Below, one piece after another: positions 11,701 through 22,600 of a DNA stretch of 64,000 nucleotides. The first letter of the stretch is position 1; each line of letters starts with the position of its first letter. Made by a program: the position numbers and the translations under genes. This stretch comes from Myxocyprinus asiaticus (lineage: Eukaryota > Chordata > Actinopteri > Cypriniformes > Catostomidae), in NCBI RefSeq assembly GCF_019703515.2, contig NC_059372.1, positions 10,587,492 to 10,651,491 of the forward strand, in the 5' to 3' direction. Below the pieces are notes generated by a model. It had not been told where the DNA came from and did no database searches. It was given only the letters and a program-made list of their open reading frames with translations.

Positions 11701-12590
11701 AGTTGCTGTTCCATACCAAATCCATTGTTATGTCATCCATGTTCAAACCATTCCATAAAAGGCCATTTTTCTGTTCCATAGTGGATTTCACTATCGCCCT
11801 CCTCAGTGCACTCCCATCACTTTTCCTCTCACCAACTCCACCGCCAAAGCTTCTCGGAAATGCCAGTGAGGCACTGCTCCATATCCTTAAGGTGAGAATT
11901 GTTATGTTAGGCCTTTACCACTCACTGTAATGTGTCCTTCATTTACTGACATTGTTGTGCATGTTCACACTTAGAACTGCTTCAAAGTTCAGTTCATTAC
12001 AGATTAATTTAAATCATTCATGTTCACAGTTCATAAATTTAGAATTTTGAACTAAGTTCACTGTCCCAAACGTCCCAAAATTCATGTTAATTTCTTCTGT
12101 TCTGAGAGTAAATTACAGTATGAGCATTGTTAACTGTTGATAGCGCTCTTGGTTCAATTCATTAGTTGCAGCCTGATAAGTTCATCAAAAAGTGATTGTG
12201 TTCAATGAACACACACCCTTTGAAGCAGTTTTGATGTACAGCACTGCTTCTCTTTAAACTCTTCACTACACTGTCCTTTTTGTTTTATTCCAGCCGGGCA
12301 AGGACTCTGGGCTATACCTGGAGAAGCGGTTTCTCTCCTCTCCGGCGCTGCTTTTTGATGGAACAAACAGCATTGTCGCCGTGGGAAACATGCCTGTGAG
12401 CACCCTCCCCCAGGAGGAATTCTGGGAAGGAATGTTGGTATTGATGGCATACTACTACACTCTGCACTTAACATACCCAAAATGTGTTGCCACGGTCCTC
12501 TCTGTCATTCAAACCGAGGTTATTGGTGATGCCATCCATGATCAAGATGCTACTAGCGCATATAAGAAAGCAACAGGTGAATGGAAATAA
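8712..12590 (+). pseudogene. SAM-domain-like multi-exon fish gene, decayed
   Basis: Nine exons can be traced: 8712-8751, 9762-9880, about 9988-10404, 10495-10720, 10928-11071, 11234-11451, 11544-11697, 11782-11891 and 12294-12590. The first two join in phase to MDDSDDTILSVFE... and LKSLSRDDLKDLFPGPENVL, a short SAM-like helical segment. Later exons give VVYTDSELEMVRSQYFSLL and the region around AYYYTLHLTYPK. It resembles the fish proteins annotated as SAMD3-like, a large lineage-expanded family of unknown function; I am fairly but not fully sure. Lesions: exon 3 needs a frame change after exon 2, a one-base loss near 10371 shifts ...KIVDY before YPVLRDAG, an in-frame TGA interrupts exon 4 at about 10573, and exon 5 needs a frameshift. 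AATAAA is at 13096-13101. The splice sites are well preserved, so decay is recent. Confidence 0.65.
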
Positions 12591-14591
12591 TTTGTTGAAA
12601 AATAGGTGAATGTCAAGCAACATTTTGTCAGGACTGTTTGTTTTTGTTTGCAATGTCTTTCAATAACTTGTTTTGTGCCTGACTTGCCTAGCTACTCCAC
12701 AAGTTTTCCCTCAGTGTCCTTAGGTTATTTGCCAAAATAACTCACCAGGGTTCCTTCAGATCCATAAAAGGTCTTACTTTTTACTTTCGAGAGGTCTCAA
12801 ATTTTAGATGGGACTTTAACTGAGACATATTTGAATACTTTATTACACTGTCTAGTGTTATACGAATTTAATTTAAGTTTTTGTGGATTATCTTGTTCAC
12901 GTGACATAAGCAATTATGGCAGCGTATTACGTGTTTTGATTGCTGTTTGTTTGCTGTGCAAAAGTGATATTCATTTTTTTTATTTTTTATTTTAACTATT
13001 AAATCGTCTTAAATTTGATGTTAAAAAGTGTGCTGCAACGCTGACTCACTGTTACTGGTGTACATGTTATTATATGCTGTTATTCTTGACAGTTTAATAA
13101 ATGTTGACAGTACTCGACTTGCCATGGTTGTGATTCAGTAGAATCAGTTAAGATGTATATTCTAAGAATAAGCACTGGTTTTAAGTTTTCGGTTTTAGTT
13201 TTAATATGGATTTAGGTTTATTTCAAGATGAGCCAACTTGTATCAAGAAACAGCTTAATCATACTTCACTAATACTGAGTAATATTTTGCTTAAATTAGT
13301 GATTTTTTTTCTTCTTGTTCCGAAGCCTTAATGGGCTAAAATTAAGAATACAATTTTGTTTTAAAATAAGAATGATTTGCTTATATTCAGTATGTTTAAC
13401 TTGTTGTGCTGTAGGAAGTTTATTTTCAAGTAATTTGATCTAATAATCAGCCTTTTCTGCTTTTTTGAATACTTATCAGGGCCTTCTTATTTCAAGATTT
13501 CTTGTTAAGTGAAATTAACTTGCTGCATGGACAGAATTTCTCTTGTTTTAAGTAATTTCCTCCTCAAATTTAGTGTTTTCTTATATTTTAGCTACCCTTA
13601 TTTGCAGTGAATAACATGGAAAAATAAATGAATAAGGTATCTACAAAGAACAGCAATAAATGAAAGTCAGCACATTACAGCATAGATTACATTGTGCCTT
13701 GCTGGGAAACAATTGACTGAAAAGTAGCATCATAATGCTTAAGAGTTGATCAAAATAAAAGGTATAATTAAGAAAAAACAGGTCCATATGAGATAACTGA
13801 TAGAAACAGTTAGGTGAAATAGTATAAAATAATAATAATAATTATTATACAATATTGAATATCTTTGTGTCATGACTAAGATAAGTGACAGGTAAAGGTG
13901 AAGGAAAAGAGAGTAAGTAGAGTGATGCAAAGAGTGTGACCAAGGGCAAGGGACCCTGTGCTATGGAGTCAGCTGCAATAGTTACTATATTGAACCATTG
14001 TTTATATATTTTTGTTTAGTTCACTTTTATGCCACAGTGTCATCTACTGTATACAGTGTAGAAAAGAATGTAACAGAAGACAATTAAAAACGATCAACTT
14101 TACCTGGGAATATTACTGCTGTGTGTTTTATACCAGTCTCCATGTTGTTTCATTTGGAGTGCACCACACGTGCAGTAGATAGATTGGGAACGGCATTAAG
14201 ACAAGCGCTGTGAATTCATTTTCTCTTTCTTTTTCAGCCTTTTTGTGGATTTACAATGTATCTAACTATAGCATTTGCAATATTTTTGCAAAATCTCAAT
14301 TTAAATATATATATATTTTTTTAAATTGTGTCAAAACGCAAATTCGAATTAATCGGAAAAACCTCTGCCGACCTGCCCTAAATGTGACCTGACCCAACCG
14401 ATACTGTCAAATTAGAAAGCAAAAGTTTCATATATGCTGAAGGCAATGAAAAAAATGGCTTTGTCATGTCTCACTCAACACAATTGTACTAAGGTGTGGT
14501 TGTCCAGCTTCATTCTTGCAACAACTAAAAAACACACATACCAACAGTTTGTCACTATTGAGAGTGAGGAACCGAGAGAAGCATCTTCGAA
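12591..14591. other. AT-rich intergenic DNA
   Basis: No gene seen. AATAAA at 13096-13101 may end the SAM-like transcript. Confidence 0.4.
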
Positions 14592-16571
14592 ATGAAATCA
14601 GGAAAACTTTGTGTGCTCTTTTTTTCCCTATTACCTCTTGTAACAGTTGAAGCAGGACTCTTCGACTTTTTTGATGTGTTTTTTGATAAAGATGATTTAC
14701 GGCCTTTCGATTGTGAAGGTAAGCAAAGCCTTATCAAGTGTAGCTATTTCAATACTATATTGACTTATATCATTTTTTAATTTCTTTCAAATTTGAGAGG
14801 TATGGACCTTATTCAGAATAGTGTAGCCACTTTTCATTTTTGACTGAAATGAAAACGAGGCTATGCGTTGTAGAAATGCAGTCTGTTCAATGGATTGTCC
14901 TGGTATCTACTATTATTGATCGTTCAGTTTAAAAAAAAACATTAAATGTGATTAGATGTGATCAGGACCTTTGTTCAGTACATTTTGTCTGCGTGTTTTA
15001 CTAACTGATGTTGATATTATTGTCAGATTTTGAGAAGGATTTAAGGGAGTCTCTATATGGGCAGCACATTGCACTGGAAACTATACTGAAGGCTGTGTCC
15101 TGGTTTATGAGAGATCCAGAACCATCCAAACCACTGGTGCTCTCTTTCCATGGGCCAACAGGAGTGGGAAAAAGTTATGTGTCCAAGATCATCGCAAGGA
15201 ATATTTTTAAAAAGGGGGAAAAGAGCAACCATGTCCAAACATTCATATCCGATTACCACTTCCCTCACAAAAAAGAAGCAACATTGTACCAAGTAAGTCA
15301 AAGTAATTGCTGATGACTGTGTGATTATTATTATTCGTTGTATTGATCAATTGATCTGTCATTACATAATTAGTATCAAATACATAATAAGTGTCAGAAT
15401 TAGAGGCATCATCACCATCTAGGGCCTCTCAGTTTATGCTCCTGGAGATCTGCCTTCTGGCAAATTTATTTCCAACTCCAGTCAAACACATCCAAACCAG
15501 CTAATCAAGGTCTTTGGGTTCACCTGCCAGGTGTGCAAGAGAATGGATTGAACTAAACTCTGCAGGAAGGTAGATCTCCAGGGGTAGGATTGAGCACCCT
15601 GATCTGGGCCCTTTGAAGACTTTTTTAAATAGGTAGTAGTACATTGGGACATTTGGGTTGGAATGAATATTAAAAGTTTGAAAGTATTCTTGTAAAATGC
15701 ATTACATTAATTTGTTCATTCTGTATATGCAGACCCAGCTTAGAGAGTGGATTTATGGAAATGTATCAAGTTTTCCACGCTCCATGTTCATATTTGATGA
15801 AATGGACAAGATGAATCCACAGCTGATTGATGCCATAAAACCTTTTCTGGATTACAGTGATGTAGACAAAGTGTCATTCCACAATGCAATCTTCATTTTT
15901 ATCAGGTGCTGCAGCTTCACTCAAATTTTTGTTCTTTTCAAGGGTGCTACAGGGGCTACGTTTGGAACAGCATACTACAATATTATTCGTACTATTTCTA
16001 TAGACTGAAAAAATAGCTTTTTAAATTAACTAATTTTTTTAAAGGTAAATGGTTGTACGAAATTGATGTATGTACATTTGACTTTGATATTAATTACCAT
16101 TAATAACTGTTTATACTCCACGTACTGTAAGCCCCCATAACTTGCCAGGGCCTATATAATTAAATATTCACATGAATAAGAGCCTGTGGCCACTCCCCCA
16201 AAAACAGCTCAGCTGAAATAACCATTTTTTTTCTTATTGACTTTGAATAATTGAAATACGTTTATTCAAAACACAGTGAATATGTTTAAAAACAACATAG
16301 GCCTACAATTACTGAGTAAAATGAAAATCATTCAAATTAATAAAAAGATCAGAATTTGATACCGTATAATTTACTAAGGGCCAAATCATATTTTTCTATT
16401 ACTTTTTTAGTTCCAAACATGGCAAGAGATACTGACTATGTTTGGAATGGAACACTAATATTTTAGTACTAAGTACTAACTTTGCAGTAACCACTGCAGT
16501 AACTACAGTACTGTATACAGAATAGTGCCAATAATACTTTCTAAAAATAGTAAAGCTGCAACAAAAAGTCA

Positions 16572-16614
<43 letters not shown>

Positions 16615-19600
16615 GTCTGGACTGCCCCCTTTTTATCCCTCTCAGCTCTCACTGCAAAACACAAACATCTGTTAGAGATAATTTCCCACAGGTGCCAATG
16701 CTTACCACTTTCATTATCAAATATATTTAGTTTTTCTATTCAACAAATTCAAATGTCTATATATGTATAATATATTATATCTCATTCGTCATTGTCGCAC
16801 ACAAGTCATATACTCAGCACTATGTGTTTCTCCCTAACCATGACTTTTTAGGTGGTGCACGTCCTTCAGCCGTCACAAACAGACAAACATTTTACTGTAA
16901 CATAATTTGTGTTTTACATGTATTTTACATAAATAGTATTATTTTAGAAATGTGTAACCCAGGGAATGTACTGATTACAAGAATTCAAAATTGAATGCAT
17001 TAAATAGATTAGAAATAACTAATTACTTTGTAATTAGATTACACCCAACACTGTTGTTGTGGTATTTCATTATTAATTCAGTGAGTTTTGTCCAGTTATC
17101 ACCCCGAAAATAAATATGGTTATTTTACATTTTAATTTGCATTTAATTCAGTGTGAAATTGTATTAACTTTTGGCAGCCGATCAAATAAGATGTTAAAAT
17201 ATATATTATAAATCATGGTTGAATATAACTCTTATAGGTCAAGTTGAGCACATTGCATTTTAGGATACAGGTCTGTTTTGCATTCTGCACATTTTTGCAT
17301 ATGTCGTAGATCATTTGAGTATTCCATGCTTACAGACATTTTGCATTCTGCAGAAATAGTAAGGGTAGTATGAAGGTATGCTTTTCCAAACATAGCCAGT
17401 GTGTCTGGACATCGGTTAAATCATTTGCATTTAATCACCAGTCCTTTCTCAGTCATATACTGCTGTAAGAAGCAGAACAGCAATGAAAGACCTACTCTCT
17501 TGAAAAATTGACCCTGTTCATGATAAACTGTGTTTCCATATAGTCATGCACCTGGGAATCTGATTGTCAACATGACTCTAGATTTCCTTAAAGAAGGCAA
17601 AGAGAGAAAAGAGATACATGGCCAGGGTCTAGAGACTCAAATCTTTCAACACATCTTGAATGATAAGAACAGTATGTACTAAAACATTCATTAGCACTGT
17701 GTCATGTCACAGGTAATGTATATTGGGTATTGTAACACTTCTCAGTGGAAGGAGGAGGCGAGAAGCAGATTTCCTGGTTCAGGTAGGCGTTTTTTTTATT
17801 TTCCTCAGTGCAGCACAGACACACTCTCAGGGCTTTACGTTGTTGGAAAACACAGTCTCAAAACATCCACAAACTAGCTTACAAAAATAAACTCTCCAAT
17901 TTATAATCATAAAAACTTCTGGCTTCATAGTCCGTGCCCAGGCTCTCTCTCTCCTCTAACTGCTGTGTGGCTCTATTTATGCCGCTCTCCCCATGCTCGC
18001 TGAAATTAGAGACAGGTGTTAGACATGATTTAACTCAGGTGTAAGCGCCCTTACCGCTTTCTTTCCGGAGAGATGCTTGACCACGCCCCCGCTGCCACAT
18101 ATCCCCACCACCCGACTCAGGCCGGGGCGGCATCCGGCCTGCCTACCACTCCCCCCCCATTCCTGGAAAGGAAGTCGGCGACAGTCATCTGCGCCCCCGG
18201 TCTGTGGACCACCTTGAACTTAAACGGCTGAAGAGCCAGATACCAACGGGTGATCCGGGCATTGGTATCTTTCATGCGGTGGAGCCATTGGAGTGGGCCG
18301 TGATCGGAACAGAGGGTGAAGGCCTGCCCCAGCAGGTAGTATCGGAGTGTGAGGACCGCCCACTTGATGGCAAGACACTCCTTTTCTACGGTGCTGTACT
18401 TAGTTTCCCTTAACGAGAGCTTACGGCTAATGTACAGCACCGGGCGCTCCTCCCCCTCCACCACCTGCGAGAGTACGGCCCCCAGCCCCCTGTCTGAAGC
18501 ATCTGTCTGTAAAATAAAAGGGAGAGAGAAGTCAGGTGAATGTAAAAGCGGCCCCCCGCAAAGTGCGGCTTTAACTTGCGTGAATGCCTGTTGACACTGC
18601 TCCGTCCACTGGACCGGGTCTGGAGCTCCCTTTTTAGTGAGATCAGTTAGCGGGCTGGTGACGTCTGAATAATTAGGAACGAACCTTCTATAATAGCCAG
18701 CCAGCCCCAGGAACTGTCTCACCCCCTTTTTGGTCTTGGGTCTCGGGCAGGTCGCAATCGCCGCTGTCTTGTCAATTTGGGGACGCACCTGTCCGTGGCC
18801 CAAGTGGAACCCCAGATACCGTACCTCCACCCGTCCAATCGCGCACTTCTTCGGGTTCGCTGTGTGTCCCGCTCGGCGCAGCGATCTCAGAACCGCCCTC
18901 AGATGTTGCATATGCCGCTGCCAATCATTGGTATAAATGATGATGTCATCTAAATAGGCAGCGGCGTAAGCTGAATGCGGTCTGAGGATTCGGTCCATGA
19001 GACGCTGAAACGTAGCCGGGGCCCCAAACAAACCGAACGGAAGTGTCACAAATTGGTGTAATCCAAACGGTGTGGAGAAGGCGGTTTTCTCACGGGAAAT
19101 TGGTGTCAAGGGGATCTGCCAAAAACCCTTCGTCAAATCCAATGTCGAATAAAAACGAGCAGTGCCCAACCAATCGAGCAACTCATCAACGCGAGGCATT
19201 GGATACGCATCAAATTTAGACATCGCGTTGACTTTTCTATAATCCACACAGAATCGCACAGACCCGTCGCTCTTAGGCACTAGAACAACTGGGCTGGACC
19301 AATCGCTGTGGGATTCTTCTATTACCCCCATATCAAGCATAGCATCCAATTCTTCCCGAATGATTTTCTTTTTGTGTTCGGGTAGTCGATAGGGGCGGCT
19401 ACGTACCACGACCCCCGGCTCGGTCTCAATGTGGTGATGGATGAGGTTTGTACGTCCCGGTAGAGGGGAGAACACATCTGCAAACTCCTGTTGCGACCTA
19501 GCAACCTACGCGAGTTGGCTCGGTGAGAGGTGGTCTCCGCAAATGACCGGGGTGAACTGATTATGTTTTGAACTCACCTCCGGTCCGAGCTCCGCCTTCT

Positions 19601-22600
19601 CGGGAACTAGCGTAGCCAACGTCACGGGAACCGCCTCCCTCCACAATTTCAGGAGATTGAGGTGGTATATTTGACGTGCGCCCCCTCTATCGGTTCGTTT
19701 AAACTCATAATTGAGATCTCCCACTCGTCGTATGACCTCAAAGGGTCCTTGCCACTTGGCGAGTAATTTAGAGCTCGATGTGGGAAGCAATACAAGCACT
19801 TTATCTCCCGGTGCAAATTCCCTTAGCTGAGTTCCCCTGTCATACAGTCGGCACTGTCGTTCTTGAGCTTGGAGCAAATTCTCCTGTGTTAGCTGCCCCA
19901 AAGTGTGGAGTTTTGCTCTAAGATCAAGAACGTACTGAATTTCATTTTTACTGTTTGAAGGTCCCTCCTCCCAGGCCTCTCGCAATACATCAAGCACACC
20001 GCGTGGGCGTCGCCCATACAGCATTCGAATGGGGAGAAGCCAGTGGAGGCTTGCGGGACCTCTCGTACTGCAAATAACAGGGGGTCAAGCCATTTATCCC
20101 AATTTCTAGCATCATCGTGCACGAACTTACGAATCATGTTTTTGAGGGTTTTATTAAATCGTCCCACCAGGCCATCCGTTTGAGGATGGTACACACTGGT
20201 GTGAATAGATTTAATATTTAACAACTCGTACAGTTTGCGTAGTGTCCGTGACATAAACGTTGTGCCCTGATCGGTGAGGATTTCTTTCGGAATCCCCACC
20301 TGGGAGATTATTTTGAAGAGTGCCTCCGCAACACTGCGTGCTGAGATGTTGCGAAGAGGCACGGCTTCCGGATATCGCTTTGCATAGTCCACTAGGACCA
20401 ATACAAAGTGATGTCCGCGTGCTGACCGTTCTAATGGCCCGACGAGGTCCATTCCAATTCTCTCAAAGGGGACCTCGATCAGAGGGAGAGGGTGCAATGG
20501 TGCTTTTGGGGTGGCCGGTGAGTTAACCAGCTGGCATTCGCGGCATGCCGCACACCACCTGCGGACATCGCCACCAATGCCCGGCCAATAGAAACGGGCT
20601 ATTAGACGGTTCAGTGTCTTCCTTTCTCCTAAGTGACCTGCCATGGGATTATAATGAGCCGCCTGGAATACCATTTCCCGATGGCTCCTTGGAATCAAAA
20701 GTTAGGTTGTATCCTCTTTGGTCCGAGTATCCTGTGTCACTCTATACAACCGCTCATTTATAATTGCAAAATAGGGGTATGAAAGGGTGACGTCAGGCTG
20801 GAGTCGTTGACCATTGATGACTCTCACTTGGTCAAAGTCGTGTTTGAGGGTTTCGTCTCGCGACTGCTCCAAAGGGAAATCCCCCTCAGGGAATTCCCGG
20901 AGAAGGGGAGGGGCTGCAGCCTCTCCCCCTCTCTCGTCATTATGACGTGGAGCTGTCGAGGACGGCCCAGCTCCGCCTCCCCTGCCAGAGCATCGCACAT
21001 CACACATCTCCCTATTTTCGTACAGGACCCATCCACGCAAATTCCCTTTAATAAAGCTCTAAAGTCAGGCCAATCAGTCCCCAAAATCAGCGGATGGGTG
21101 AGGCGGGAACTAACCGCGGCCTCCACTCTATGCTTTTTCCCCCAGAATTTAATCGTCAGGGTCACTACCAGATACTTGTGAATATCCCTGTGTACACATT
21201 TCACCTTCACCGTTTTAGTTGTGACCACTGCCTCTGGTTGAACCAAGCATTGGTGGATAGTGGTTTGATTACACCCGGTGTCCACCAACGCTTGGTGAGT
21301 ACCCCCCTTGACACTTACCGGTATCCGGTACGCTCCGGCCCAGTCGGGGGCAGCCTGTGGGAGGTCAGAGACCCGCACCACTGTCCCCAGCTCCATCAGA
21401 GGGCACTGATCTTGGAAGTGGCCCGGGTCTCCGCACTTCCGGCAGGCCGGCCCAGGCGCTACGCCCGCACTTGCGTCGGCGGGCGCCCCCCCCGAGGGGT
21501 AGAGCAGCGGGGCATTGGAATAGGGAAAGGTGTTGCCTCCCACACCCGGGGAACCATTCTCCGTGGCTGAAGTCCTCCTCGTCTGCATGGGGCAGGAACG
21601 GGACCTGGAGAGAGAGCAGAATGAGAGGAGATAGGGGAGGGGAATGAGACAGGGAGAAGAGAGAGAGAGAGGGAGGGCTCTTCCGCCCTCGGGATCGCCG
21701 CCATGTGGTCCTCCGCAAGTCGGATAGCTTCCTCCAACGACGCCGGGCAGTGGCACTGGACCCACTCCGCCATCCCTTTTGGCAGTTGACGTATTAATTG
21801 CTCCAGTACCACCTGGTCGATGATCGCGTCGACGCCGCGGTCCCCCGCTAGCAACCATCTTCGGCAGGCGTCGCGGAGCCGCTGGGCGAAGGCAAACGGG
21901 CGGTCGGAGCTCTCCAACTTCAAGCTCCGGAAGAGTTGACGACTTTCCTCCGGAGGCCAGGAGGCTCGTCGCTGGTAATTGTTGAGCCGCGAGTTGGGCT
22001 TCCCCGGACAGTAGCGGTATGAGTTGGGCCGCCCACTGGTCGAGCGGCCAGCCCCAGATCTCGGCGGTGCGTTCAAAGAGATCCAGGAATGCCTCTGGGT
22101 TGTCCGCCGCCCCCATCTTTTGTAACGCAGGCAGGGGTAACGGCGTGTGGGTGTCCGGGGTCACGGCTGGGGATGCCTCCTGGCTGAGAAGGCTCCGGAT
22201 CGCCTGTCGGTCCTCTGCTTGAGCGCGCATGAGCTCCACAAACCGGCGGTCTTGATCTTGCTGGAGCTCAAGCAGGGATTGCTGGTGGCTCCGATGTAAG
22301 CCAGCGAGGGCTTGGAGGATCTCCGCCAACTGGGAGGACTCTACGGGGCGACTTCCATCCATCTTCAACCAAACTTTAATCCCGGGTTTCGGCACCAGTG
22401 TAAGGGGGTTCAGTGGAAAGGAGGAGGCGAGAACCGGCTTAATAATATAAATAATAATTTAATAAACAATCCAAACAAAACACACAACCAAAAACACACA
22501 GCACAGCTGCCTGCAATTCTCTCTCTCTCGAACTGTCGTCCCCGGCCGCCTTTATCCCTCGCGTGCCCCATCAGGCTGATTGGGGACCGGGTGTGTCTCA

